Positions 36,558 through 44,348 of a DNA stretch of 64,000 bases are shown here, in pieces. The notes under the pieces were generated by a model. It worked only from the letters and a program-made list of their open reading frames with translations, made no database searches and was not told the origin of the DNA. The stretch is from Stutzerimonas stutzeri. Lineage in GTDB: Bacteria > Pseudomonadota > Gammaproteobacteria > Pseudomonadales > Pseudomonadaceae. Within the stretch, counting starts at the first letter, position 1. The number at the start of each line of letters is the position of its first letter. A program made the position numbers and the translations under genes. The stretch is taken from contig NZ_PPXG01000007.1 of the NCBI RefSeq assembly GCF_002909485.1, positions 1 through 64,000 of the forward strand, written 5' to 3'.

Positions 36558-36934
36558 AAACCGCACATGATCTCGTCGAGCAGGCTCGGGCCGGCATCCA
36601 GGAGATACCGCTGGCTGAGGCCGAGGCAGCGATCCAGGCGGCCGATGTGGTAATCGATGTACGTGAAGCAGACGAATTCCGGGAGGGCCATGTCAGCGGT
36701 GCGCTGAACATTCCGCGCGGCTTGCTGGAATTCAAGCTCAGCGGAACGCCTGAGCTGGGCGCACGCGATCTGAACATCGTGCTCTACTGCAAAACCAGCG
36801 GCCGTGCGGCGCTGGCAGCCGCTTCGCTGCGGCAAATGGGTTATTTGAACGTGAAATCTATCGCCGGCGGTTTCGACGCATGGACCGCAGCCGGAAAAGC
36901 GGCGGTCAAGCCGAGCCTGCCGAGCTTCGAATAA
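36554..36934 (+). CDS. Single-domain rhodanese sulfurtransferase
   Basis: 126 residues. The CDC25-like fold shows VVIDVREADEFREGHVSGA near residue 32 and the active loop YCKTSGRAA with the persulfide Cys near 78. It would shuttle sulfane sulfur between SQR, glutathione and the dioxygenase. Last gene of the plus-strand operon (4-bp overlap with sulP), followed by a terminator. Confidence 0.92.
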   Translation: MKTAHDLVEQARAGIQEIPLAEAEAAIQAADVVIDVREADEFREGHVSGALNIPRGLLEFKLSGTPELGARDLNIVLYCKTSGRAALAAASLRQMGYLNVKSIAGGFDAWTAAGKAAVKPSLPSFE

Positions 36935-36962
36935 CGACACAAAGGTAAATCTGCACCAGCGA

Positions 36963-36988
36963 AAAGGCCGACATCACCGTCGGCCTTT
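36963..36988 (+). terminator. Rho-independent terminator of the sulfide operon
   Basis: AAAGGCCGAC-ATCACC-GTCGGCCTTT: a 10-bp near-perfect stem with T-tract; symmetrical enough to work for the convergent genes too. Confidence 0.88.
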
Positions 36989-37011
36989 CGTGGTCTGCAG
37001 CACAGCAGCCG

Positions 37012-37212
37012 TTATGCCTTGGTGTTGCAGGCTTTGCAGGTCTTGATGCCAAGCAGCGTATAGGCCGGGCAGAAGCGAAAGATACCGGTGGCCAGCGGTA
37101 ATAGGCCGATCCAGCCCCACACGCCGATTACTCCGGCCAGGCTCAGGCCGATCAGCGCAATGCCGATTACGATACGTAGTGTCCGATCGATGGTTCCAAC
37201 GTTGGCTTTCAT
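37012..37212 (-). CDS. DUF2892 membrane protein (YgaP-tail-like)
   Basis: 66 residues with two helices (about 12-28 and 32-46). The start MKANVGTIDRTLRIVIG and the ending CPAYTLLGIKTCKACN match DUF2892, the domain often fused to or next to rhodaneses (as in E. coli YgaP). Last gene of the minus-strand unit, 13 bp after the YeeE/YedE-type gene. Role in sulfur handling is inferred from context. Confidence 0.85.
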   Translation of the reverse strand: MKANVGTIDRTLRIVIGIALIGLSLAGVIGVWGWIGLLPLATGIFRFCPAYTLLGIKTCKACNTKA

Positions 37213-37225
37213 AATGACCTCCCGG

Positions 37226-37645
37226 TCAGCAAGTGCGCCGGCGTTCCAGCGCAGAGAACAACAGCATCCCGCCTAGCATGGCGAGAACGAAAAGCACGAC
37301 CTGCCAATGCCCGCTCAGCAGTACGGCAATAGCTGGCCCCGGGCAGATGCCAGCGATACCCCAGCCCACTCCAAACAGCAGACTGCCGCCGATCAGCCGT
37401 CCATCGAGTTCGCGCTTGTTGGGTAACTGCATGGGAGCACCAAGCAGCGAGCGCTTACGCGCCTTGGCCCACGTAAACGGCAGGAGTGCCGTACCGATAG
37501 CGCCGGCCATAACCAGCGCAAGCGATGGGTCCCAGGCGCCAGTGATATCTAGAAAGCCGATAACCTTCGCCGGATTGGCCATTCCCGAAAGTAACAACCC
37601 CACCCCGAACAACAGCCCGGCAGCAAACGAAGCCAGCTTGCGCAT
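37226..37645 (-). CDS. YeeE/YedE-family sulfur transporter half (PmpB-like)
   Basis: 139 residues from the ATG at 37645, 6 nt after GGAGG and 2 nt after the previous stop; longer frames upstream are artefacts. Four helices; LLLSGMANPAKVIGFLDITG near residue 17 and WGIAGICPGPAI near 105 carry the family's conserved GxCPG motif. Together with the larger partner it forms a two-protein sulfur-compound (thiosulfate or persulfide) channel. Confidence 0.88.
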   Translation of the reverse strand: MRKLASFAAGLLFGVGLLLSGMANPAKVIGFLDITGAWDPSLALVMAGAIGTALLPFTWAKARKRSLLGAPMQLPNKRELDGRLIGGSLLFGVGWGIAGICPGPAIAVLLSGHWQVVLFVLAMLGGMLLFSALERRRTC

Positions 37646-37647
37646 GC

Positions 37648-38082
37648 TCATCCTCCAAGCTGATGACGCAGAACAAAGACGGTGGCAAAGCCAGCGGCCA
37701 TGAAAGCCAATGTGGCGACGATGGAGCGCACAGACAGTCGCGAAATGCCGCACACCCCATGGCCACTGGTACATCCGGCGCCATAGCGGGTGCCCAGGCC
37801 GACCAGCAGACCAGCCACCACCAACCCGAGCCAGCCGGACTGAAACTCCAAGGCCGGCAACGTACCGAACAGCATCCACAGCAGCGGCGCGACCAGCACA
37901 CCCAGCAGAAACAACAGCTTTTCACCTCTGCCCTCCGCGCCGCGCTGCAGCGCGCTGGCGAGCAGCCCACTGATACCTGCGATACGCCCGTTGAGCAGAA
38001 CAAACAGGCTCGCTGCAGCACCAATCAATACGCCACCAGCGAGTGCAGACCACGGCGTGAAGCTGATCCAGTCGATGGTCAT
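37648..38082 (-). CDS. YeeE/YedE-family sulfur transporter half (PmpA-like)
   Basis: 144 residues. Helices near 12-30, 55-75, 82-100 and 118-138. [21 protein letters not shown] near residue 97 is the hallmark Cys-containing motif of YeeE-type thiosulfate channels. Overlaps the regulator gene by 4 bp, so regulator and transporters are co-expressed. Confidence 0.9.
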   Translation of the reverse strand: MTIDWISFTPWSALAGGVLIGAAASLFVLLNGRIAGISGLLASALQRGAEGRGEKLLFLLGVLVAPLLWMLFGTLPALEFQSGWLGLVVAGLLVGLGTRYGAGCTSGHGVCGISRLSVRSIVATLAFMAAGFATVFVLRHQLGG

Positions 38083-38396
38083 TGTCGATCTCCCTCGCAG
38101 AACAACTGATAAAGCGTGGTGATCACGGCCAAAGCTTCCGGGCTGCTTATTCGATAGTGGATCTGTTTGCCCTCGCGACGCGTAGCCACTAGGCCTTCTC
38201 GCCTGAGCACAGCCAGCTGCTGCGACAATGTCGGCTGCTGGATACCCAAAAGTTGTTCGAGCTCGGAGACATTGCGCTCACCCTGCGAGAGCTGACAAAG
38301 CAGCAACAGGCGATCAGGGTTGGCCAGAGCCTTTAGCAAGGCACCGGCGGAAGCCGCGTTGGCTCGCAGTTGCTCTATATCCAAATCGGGGCCCAT
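38079..38396 (-). CDS. BigR/SqrR-like ArsR-family persulfide-sensing repressor
   Basis: 105 residues from the ATG at 38396. Winged helix-turn-helix: NVSELEQLLGIQQPTLSQQLAVLR (recognition helix about 52-66). It has exactly two Cys, Cys34 (LLLLCQL) and Cys100 (LFCEGD), 66 apart, the same spacing as the redox pair of BigR from Xylella and Agrobacterium that forms a disulfide/tetrasulfide under sulfide. It leads the YeeE/YedE-DUF2892 unit. A long A/T palindrome lies 28 bp upstream, probably its operator. Confidence 0.9.
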   Translation of the reverse strand: MGPDLDIEQLRANAASAGALLKALANPDRLLLLCQLSQGERNVSELEQLLGIQQPTLSQQLAVLRREGLVATRREGKQIHYRISSPEALAVITTLYQLFCEGDRQ

Positions 38397-38423
38397 GACG
38401 AAAACCAAAACGCTTAAGATGAA

Positions 38424-38449
38424 AACAATATATTTTTTTATATATTGTT
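38424..38449. promoter_or_regulatory. 26-bp A/T palindrome, probable BigR-like operator
   Basis: Perfect 10-bp arms AACAATATAT / ATATATTGTT around six T. It sits just upstream of the arsR-type start and downstream of nothing transcribed to the left, and overlaps where a -10 element would be. BigR boxes are A/T-rich palindromes. Autoregulation is inferred. Confidence 0.65.
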
Positions 38450-38505
38450 ATGCAAGCCCTGAGCGAAAGAAGTTGGCCATGACCGCTCGCGCCGCTAGCA
38501 TGCCC

Positions 38506-38540
38506 ATACCCGTATATGAGTCCCCGCTCCGGTACCCGGA
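38506..38540 (+). promoter_or_regulatory. Candidate operators before the CsoR-family gene
   Basis: ATACCCGTAT (38506-38515) and the near-palindrome TCCGGTACCCGGA (38528-38540) precede the CsoR-family start at 38582. The first resembles the ATACC...GGTAT site at 32109-32124. Confidence 0.35.
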
Positions 38541-38581
38541 ACGTGGCAGACATACCATTCCACTGATTTCGAGGTAGCGGC

Positions 38582-38872
38582 ATGAACGACCAGACTACTC
38601 TTGCCGAATCCGCAGACCTGCAGGCGCAACAGCAGGCCATGCTGAAACGGCTCGCGAGGGTCGAGGGACAAGTGCGGGGCATCCAGGCAATGATCAAACG
38701 TGGCGAGGATTGCGAATCCATCGCCCAGCAGTTTTCCGCTGCTCGCAGCGCGCTGGACAAGGCTTATCGGTTGATGCTGACCTGCCTGATCGAAGAGGCA
38801 CTGCACGATCAAACCCAGGATACCGGCGAGACACTGGCGCGCGTACGCAGCATCTTCACCAAGTACACCTGA
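38582..38872 (+). CDS. CsoR/FrmR-family (DUF156) transcriptional regulator
   Basis: 96 residues, all-helical. MLKRLARVEGQVRGIQAMI near 20-38 is the family helix 1 and GEDCESIAQQFSAARSAL near 41-58 holds the first Cys (Cys44). The second Cys (Cys68, LMLTCLIEEAL) is not in the His-x3-Cys position of copper sensors, so the metal site of CsoR is not conserved; persulfide or aldehyde sensing, as in CstR or FrmR, is more likely. It follows GAGGTAGCGGC. Divergent from the BigR-like gene, 185 bp away. Confidence 0.85.
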   Translation: MNDQTTLAESADLQAQQQAMLKRLARVEGQVRGIQAMIKRGEDCESIAQQFSAARSALDKAYRLMLTCLIEEALHDQTQDTGETLARVRSIFTKYT

Positions 38873-39025
38873 AGGTACGCTGGCCCTGAGCAGTCGTTCA
38901 GCGCCAACCGAGTCTAGGGGTCGCCAGGATAATCGGCGGCCTCGGCCAATGCTGTCACATCATCGATCACTGATTAGCGCGGGACGCGCCTGCAGACACC
39001 GGCTGAAAAGGCCTGATTCAGAAAC

Positions 39026-39053
39026 GAAAAAAGCGACCCTAAGGTCGCTTTTT
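39026..39053 (-). terminator. Terminator of the tRNA operon
   Basis: Minus strand AAAAAGCGACC-TTAG-GGTCGCTTTTTTC, 40 bp after tRNA-Gly. Confidence 0.9.
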
Positions 39054-39092
39054 CAATCTTCAAGTTCTTCCAAGAAGCACTCGAAGAGAATT

Positions 39093-39168
<76 letters not shown>

Positions 39169-39184
39169 TTATCTACAACAAAAA

Positions 39185-39260
39185 TGGCGTCCCCTAGGGG
39201 ACTCGAACCCCTGTTACCGCCGTGAAAGGGCGGTGTCCTAGGCCACTAGACGAAGGGGAC
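39185..39260 (-). tRNA. tRNA-Glu (TTC)
   Basis: 76 nt including CCA. Acceptor GTCCCCT/AGGGGAC; anticodon loop CTTTCAC within CCGCC/GGCGG; T loop GGTTCGAGTCC. First of a two-tRNA transcript, 16 nt before tRNA-Gly. Confidence 0.98.
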
Positions 39261-39333
39261 GCTGCCCGGAAACCACAAGTTTCATTCCGGCTTGCAGCGC
39301 TCTGTTTGGTGCTTCACGCTGCAAGTGGCGCGC

Positions 39334-39362
39334 ATTCTATGGAGGCCTCCAAGAGTCGTCAA
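39334..39362 (-). promoter_or_regulatory. Sigma-70 promoter of the tRNA-Glu/Gly operon
   Basis: Minus strand TTGACG, 17 bp, TAGAAT followed by GCGCGCC, a G+C-rich discriminator typical of stringently controlled stable-RNA promoters; about 70 nt upstream of tRNA-Glu. Confidence 0.88.
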
Positions 39363-39476
39363 GCATAGTTTAGAAAAAAATTTCTCTACGTGGCTCAGCT
39401 GCAATAGAAGCTATCGGCCGCACCGCCGAGCCACTACACTCAGGCGAAAGACCAGCGGCGCGCGAGGTACAATCAA

Positions 39477-40244
39477 GTGTCCCCACTTATGATCACGGGC
39501 CTGGTCCTGGCCGGGGCCTTTCTACTGGTCGGCATCGTGTACACGATCCAGATCGTCGAAAAGGGCAATTTGGAAAAGGCCCGCAAGCGCGCAGACTTGA
39601 CTGACCGCTGCCGCCGCTGTGCCAATCTGTCCGATAGCCTTCCAGGACAGATGATGACGCCGGCCCTCAAGTTACTGCTGTCGCGGCTCGAACTCGCCCT
39701 GAGCGAGCGTCTGCAGCCGCTGGACAAGGGTAACGAAAAACTCGCTTCGCGCATTCAGACGCTACGCGCTGACGTGGCGAAGGGCGATGGCATCGAGGTA
39801 CGCAATCCACCACGGCAGATTCTGACCGAAGCGCAAGCCAAGGAAAGTCGCTTCATGCTCGAAGACCTTCATGCGCAGATCGTTCATGCGACCAAAGAAG
39901 GGCTGCTGCAGAAAGCTGAGGCCAAACGCTGGGTGCAGGACATCCAACGCATGTTGGCCATTTTGCATATCGAGTTCTTCACCAGCCTGGGCAAGCTTGC
40001 ATTGCAGCAGGGCCAGCCACAGCGCGCGCGCCTGGCGTTCGAACGAGGCATTCAGCACATTCGCCGCCAGCCGGCACCGGCCCCTTACCAAGCCCAGCTG
40101 CAACAGCTGGAGGCGCTGCTCGAGCATTCAAACGCTCTGGTACTGAATAACGAGCAGCCCAAAGCAGAAATGCCCAACGAGCTGGAAGAAGGGTTGAAAG
40201 CGTTCGATGACGAAGATCTCTGGAAGAAGAACAACGTCTATTGA
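39477..40244 (+). CDS. Conserved hypothetical membrane-anchored protein
   Basis: 255 residues from a GTG at 39477 (AGG 9 nt upstream); an ATG at 39489 is an alternative. One N-terminal helix (ITGLVLAGAFLLVGIVYTIQ), then a cytosolic-looking part with DRCRRCANLSDSLPGQMMTP near residue 43 (paired Cys-x2-Cys, after an ordinary DLT), coiled-coil-like stretches near 65-105, and a tetratricopeptide-like end (LGKLALQQGQPQRARLAFERGIQHI, about 168-192). Family not recognised. Possibly structural or adaptor. Downstream of the tRNA promoter region, divergent from it. Confidence 0.7.
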   Translation: MSPLMITGLVLAGAFLLVGIVYTIQIVEKGNLEKARKRADLTDRCRRCANLSDSLPGQMMTPALKLLLSRLELALSERLQPLDKGNEKLASRIQTLRADVAKGDGIEVRNPPRQILTEAQAKESRFMLEDLHAQIVHATKEGLLQKAEAKRWVQDIQRMLAILHIEFFTSLGKLALQQGQPQRARLAFERGIQHIRRQPAPAPYQAQLQQLEALLEHSNALVLNNEQPKAEMPNELEEGLKAFDDEDLWKKNNVY

Positions 40245-40295
40245 TGGCTCACCATCCGGCGCCTTGAAAGAACCGATTAGCTGCGGAGAACAATA

Positions 40296-40973
40296 ATGAC
40301 TTTAACCCTTTACGGCGTGCCCCTCTCCCCCTTCGTACGCAAGGTGCGCCTGTGCCTGCAGGAAAAGGGACTCGACTATAAGCTCGAAACGGTCATGCCC
40401 TTTACACCGCCGCAGTGGTATCTGGAAATCAATCCCCTAGGCCGCATTCCAGCGCTCAAGGACGGCGACTGCACCCTCGCCGATTCCAGCGTCATCTGCC
40501 AGCACCTGGAAGAAGCCTATCCCGATACCGTCGCGCTTTACGGAGACACAGCCCAAGACCGTGGCCGAATCCGCTGGCTGGAAAAGTACGCAGACTATGA
40601 ACTGGCGCCCCTGACTACCTTCACCGTCTTCCGCAACCGAATCCTCAAGCCAACCTCCGGCCATCCTTGCAACGAAGAGGCAGTGCAGGCAGCTCTGCAG
40701 CAGAAGCTACCACCGCACTTCGATTACCTGGAGCAGCAACTTGGCCAGCAGCACTTCTTCGTCGGAGATCGGCTCTCGATGGCCGATATTGCCATAGCCT
40801 GCCAGTTGATCAATATGGCGCACGGCGGCGAACAGCTCGACGCGCAACGCTGGCCAGGCCTGGCTGGTCATCATGCTCGTATGCTGGCGTTGCCTTCGGC
40901 CTCAGGCATGCTGCCGGACGAGCAGCGCATGAACGCCAAACTCAAGGAAATGGGCAAGGCCGCTACTGCCTGA
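40296..40973 (+). CDS. Glutathione S-transferase family protein
   Basis: 225 residues. Thioredoxin-like domain residues 1-78 (LYGVPLSPFVRKVRLCLQEKG, then the cis-Pro loop NPLGRIPALKDGDC and LADSSVICQHLEEAYP), linker, and an all-helical C-domain from about 90 with RLSMADIAIACQLIN as the capping box. The SPF motif suggests a Ser-type active site. Likely detoxification; substrate unknown. GGAG lies 8 nt before the start. Confidence 0.88.
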   Translation: MTLTLYGVPLSPFVRKVRLCLQEKGLDYKLETVMPFTPPQWYLEINPLGRIPALKDGDCTLADSSVICQHLEEAYPDTVALYGDTAQDRGRIRWLEKYADYELAPLTTFTVFRNRILKPTSGHPCNEEAVQAALQQKLPPHFDYLEQQLGQQHFFVGDRLSMADIAIACQLINMAHGGEQLDAQRWPGLAGHHARMLALPSASGMLPDEQRMNAKLKEMGKAATA

Positions 40974-41058
40974 ACCACGCCGCCCGGGCAATGCCCGCTG
41001 CGATACGCGCAGCAGCCAGCGATGGCGGGTGGTTGCTGGCGATCCCTTCACGATCCCT

Positions 41059-41949
41059 TCAGCCCCGGGCCTCCAGCAAACGCTTGCCTACCCACTGACG
41101 GGCGTACTGGTAGGCACAGCGGCCATTGCGATTGCCGCGTCCGGTGGCCCAGCGAATTGCATCCTTCTCCAACGCTTCATCCCAGTCCCACTGCAACTTC
41201 GCGTTGCGCGCCAGCGAGTCGATCCAGTGACGCACCACGCTGAGGTAGTGTTGCTGGGTAAAGGGGTAGAACGACAGCCATAAACCAAAACGGTCGGACA
41301 ACGCGATTTTGTCTTCCACCGCTTCGTTCGGGTGCAGTTCGCCGTCGACCATCTGCCAGTTTTCGTTGTCACTCTGCCGCTCCGGCACCAAATGCCGGCG
41401 GTTCGACGTCGCATATAGCAGGACATTTTCCGGTGCTCGTTCCAGAGAGCCGTCCAGCACGCTCTTGAGCACACGGTAATCGCCCTCTCCCGCCTCGAAC
41501 GAAAGGTCGTCACAAAACAGAACGAATGCCTGACGCAATCCTGCGAGTTGCTCGACAACTCGCGGCAGATCCGCCAGATGATCACGTTCGATCTCGATCA
41601 AGCGCAGCCCGCTCGCGGCATATTCGGCCAGCAACGCGCGAATCAGCGAGGATTTGCCGGTCCCTCGGGCACCCCAGAGCAGCACATGATTGGCCGGCAG
41701 GCCATCGACGAACTGACGGGTATTGGCAGCCAGCAAGTCACGCTGGCGATCAACGCCGATCAAATCAGCCAGACTCAGATCCAGACTGACTTCCAGCGGC
41801 GCCAGGAAGCCGCTGCGGGCGTCACGCTGCCAGCGCGCCGCCAAGGTGCGATCCCAATCGATGACGGGAGGCTGAACCGGTAGCAGCGGCTCGATACGCG
41901 CCAGCAGGCCCTCTGCACGTTGCAGGAAGGCTTTCAATTCGACATCCAT
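41059..41949 (-). CDS. DUF815 AAA-type ATPase
   Basis: 296 residues from the ATG at 41949 (GGAG upstream). Walker A LLWGARGTGKSSLIRALL near residue 88, Walker B FVLFCDDLSFE near 148, sensor LYATSNRRHLVPE near 184, and the acidic motif DRFGLWLSFYPFTQ near 226. DUF815 proteins are widespread in proteobacteria but functionally undefined; the fold resembles DnaC-like or replication clamp loader ATPases. Convergent with the GST gene. Confident family, unknown role. Confidence 0.88.
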   Translation of the reverse strand: MDVELKAFLQRAEGLLARIEPLLPVQPPVIDWDRTLAARWQRDARSGFLAPLEVSLDLSLADLIGVDRQRDLLAANTRQFVDGLPANHVLLWGARGTGKSSLIRALLAEYAASGLRLIEIERDHLADLPRVVEQLAGLRQAFVLFCDDLSFEAGEGDYRVLKSVLDGSLERAPENVLLYATSNRRHLVPERQSDNENWQMVDGELHPNEAVEDKIALSDRFGLWLSFYPFTQQHYLSVVRHWIDSLARNAKLQWDWDEALEKDAIRWATGRGNRNGRCAYQYARQWVGKRLLEARG

Positions 41950-42034
41950 GGAGACTCCAGATACTAAAAGGCCCGGTTGAACCGGACCGAACAACTCGCG
42001 ATGGGCTGGCCTAACAGCGCCCTTGCCTGAACCG

Positions 42035-42517
42035 CTAAAGCAGTGCTTCGATTTCTGCGGCCAGCGCTTGAGGGCTGGTGCGCGAGGAATATCGCTTCAC
42101 CGTCCCGCCCTGATCGGCAACGAGAAATTTGGTGAAGTTCCACTTGATAGCCTTGCTGCCCAGCAGGCCAGGCGCTCGCTTTTTCAATTCGATAAATAGC
42201 GGATGGGCCTCCCCACCGTTGACCTCGACCTTGGCGAACAGCGGAAAGGAAACACCGAAGCGTCGCTCACAGAATGCGGCAATTTCCTGCTCGCCATCCG
42301 GCTCCTGCCCACCAAATTGATTGCATGGAAAACCAAGCACCACCAGCCCGCGCTCGCCATAACGCTGCCACAGCTCCTCCAACCCCTTGTACTGGGGCGT
42401 GAAACCACACTGACTGGCAGTATTCACAACCAGCAGCACCTTGGCGCCGAAATCAGCGAGCGTCTTCTGCTCACCCTCGATGGTGACGCAGGGGATGTCC
42501 AACAATGGATCGTGCAT
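42035..42517 (-). CDS. Glutathione peroxidase, Cys type
   Basis: 160 residues from the ATG at 42517, AGGAG 7 nt upstream. Peroxidatic Cys in NTASQCGFTPQY near residue 34, Gln in GFPCNQFGGQEP near 68 and Trp in KWNFTKFLV near 125 form the catalytic triad/tetrad. It reduces hydroperoxides with thioredoxin or glutathione. In P. aeruginosa the same gene lies beside msrB and the OspR regulator (PA2825-2827); ospR is not found here. Confidence 0.93.
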   Translation of the reverse strand: MHDPLLDIPCVTIEGEQKTLADFGAKVLLVVNTASQCGFTPQYKGLEELWQRYGERGLVVLGFPCNQFGGQEPDGEQEIAAFCERRFGVSFPLFAKVEVNGGEAHPLFIELKKRAPGLLGSKAIKWNFTKFLVADQGGTVKRYSSRTSPQALAAEIEALL

Positions 42518-42543
42518 ACATGGCTCCTTGCGGCCGGCGGAGC

Positions 42544-42942
42544 TCAAGCTTCGCGCGGTTCCAGATTGAGAGAAGCCGAATTGATGCAGTAACGCAATCC
42601 GGTTGGCTGTGGGCCATCAGGAAACACATGACCAAGATGAGCATCGCAGCGGGCGCATCTGACCTCGATCCGATGCATGCCGTGACTGAAATCGTCGATG
42701 CTGGCAATGGCAGTATCGCTCACGGGCTGGAAATAGCTGGGCCAACCGCAGCCAGAATCGAACTTGGCATCCGAGTCGAACAGCGGTGTACGGCAGCATG
42801 CACAGTGATAGATACCGGTTGTCTTGGTGTCGTTGTACTTGCCTGTGAACGGGCGCTCTGTGGCACCGAGCCGGCATATCTGGAACTGCTCGTCAGAGAG
42901 TTCTTCACGCCAGACCTCGAGCGGTTTTTCCAGCTTATCCAT
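42544..42942 (-). CDS. msrB: Peptide-methionine (R)-S-oxide reductase
   Basis: 132 residues from the ATG at 42942 with GAGGAG upstream. The structural Zn site has two CxxC pairs (CACC near 45 and CARC near 94), and the catalytic Cys is in RYCINSASL near 119. Reduces methionine-R-sulfoxide in proteins using thioredoxin. 26 bp upstream of gpx, probably an oxidative-stress operon. Confidence 0.96.
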   Translation of the reverse strand: MDKLEKPLEVWREELSDEQFQICRLGATERPFTGKYNDTKTTGIYHCACCRTPLFDSDAKFDSGCGWPSYFQPVSDTAIASIDDFSHGMHRIEVRCARCDAHLGHVFPDGPQPTGLRYCINSASLNLEPREA

Positions 42943-43132
42943 CGATACACTCCTCAGCTCAAAAAAGGCCGATCTGTACCTTTTCCGGTGGTCGGGGCGC
43001 ACGTATCATGCGTCCCTCTTCGACGCCTAGTCTGGCAGCGGGGCTTCCTACTGCCAAGGCGCCCGGGTTCATGCCAAACGTGACCAGCCATTTCCGGAAC
43101 TGGCGCGTTTTCACTTCGGGACACTCAGGATC

Positions 43133-44344
43133 ATGCAGGTCAGCAAATCGAACAAGCTCGCCAATGTCTGCTACGACATCCGCGGGCCCGTGCTAAAGCA
43201 CGCCAAGCGGCTGGAAGAGGAAGGCCATCGCATCCTCAAGCTGAATATCGGCAACCCAGCGCCGTTCGGTTTCGAAGCACCGGAGGAAATCCTCCAGGAC
43301 GTGATCCGCAATCTGCCCACTGCGCAAGGCTACAGCGATTCGAAAGGCCTGTTCAGTGCGCGCAAGGCAATCATGCAGTACTACCAGCAGAAGCAGGTGG
43401 AGGGCGTCGGCATCGAGGATATCTACCTCGGTAACGGCGTATCCGAGCTGATTGTCATGTCCATGCAGGCCCTGCTCAACAATGGCGACGAGGTACTGAT
43501 TCCCGCGCCGGACTACCCGCTGTGGACCGCCGCGGTCAGCCTGGCTGGCGGAAAGCCGGTGCATTACCTCTGCGATGAACAGGCCAACTGGTGGCCGGAT
43601 CTGGCCGACATCAAAGCCAAGATCACGTCGAACACCAAGGCACTGGTCCTGATCAACCCGAACAACCCTACCGGCGCGGTCTATCCGAAGGAAGTGCTTG
43701 AGGGTATGGTCGAGCTGGCCCGTCAGCACAAGCTGGTGCTGTTCTCCGACGAGATCTACGACAAGATTCTGTATGACGATGCAGTGCACATTTCCACTGC
43801 ATCGCTGGCACCGGACGTGCTGTGCCTGACCTTCAACGGCCTGTCCAAGTCGTACCGCGTTGCCGGCTTCCGCTCCGGCTGGGTAGCGATCTCCGGCCCC
43901 AAGCACAAGGCTCAGAGCTACATCGAAGGCCTGGATATCCTTGCCAACATGCGCCTGTGCGCCAACGTGCCGTCACAGCACGCCATCCAGACCGCACTGG
44001 GCGGCTACCAGAGCATCAACGATCTGGTACTGCCGCCGGGTCGCCTGCTCGAGCAGCGTAATCGCACCTGGGAGCTGCTCAACGATATTCCCGGCATCAG
44101 CTGCGTCAAGCCAATGGGGGCGCTGTACGCCTTCCCGCGCATCGACCCGAAGATCTGTCCGATTCACAACGACGAGAAGTTCGTGCTCGACCTGCTGCTG
44201 GCCGAAAAGCTGTTGATCGTCCAGGGCACGGCATTCAACTGGCCGTGGCCCGATCATTTCCGCGTGGTCACCCTCCCCCGCGTAGACGATCTGGAACAGG
44301 CCATTGGACGTATCGGCAACTTCCTCAAGACTTATCAGCAGTAA
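43133..44344 (+). CDS. alaA: Glutamate-pyruvate aminotransferase AlaA
   Basis: 403 residues of the class I aminotransferase fold. N-terminal KLNIGNPAPFGFEAPEEIL near residue 36, NPNNPTGAVYP near 178 and the PLP lysine in FNGLSKSYRVAGFRSGW near 240, with the phosphate-binding Arg after it. AlaA/YfbQ makes alanine from pyruvate with glutamate. Start ATG after AGGATC. Divergent from msrB. A small conserved gene begins 4 bp after its stop. Confidence 0.92.
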   Translation: MQVSKSNKLANVCYDIRGPVLKHAKRLEEEGHRILKLNIGNPAPFGFEAPEEILQDVIRNLPTAQGYSDSKGLFSARKAIMQYYQQKQVEGVGIEDIYLGNGVSELIVMSMQALLNNGDEVLIPAPDYPLWTAAVSLAGGKPVHYLCDEQANWWPDLADIKAKITSNTKALVLINPNNPTGAVYPKEVLEGMVELARQHKLVLFSDEIYDKILYDDAVHISTASLAPDVLCLTFNGLSKSYRVAGFRSGWVAISGPKHKAQSYIEGLDILANMRLCANVPSQHAIQTALGGYQSINDLVLPPGRLLEQRNRTWELLNDIPGISCVKPMGALYAFPRIDPKICPIHNDEKFVLDLLLAEKLLIVQGTAFNWPWPDHFRVVTLPRVDDLEQAIGRIGNFLKTYQQ

Positions 44345-44348
44345 AACG

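Noticed and set aside
37646..37879. Long N-terminal extension of the YeeE/YedE-type gene
   Set aside because: It overlaps the preceding gene in another frame; a Shine-Dalgarno and ATG at 37645 directly after that gene's stop define the start.
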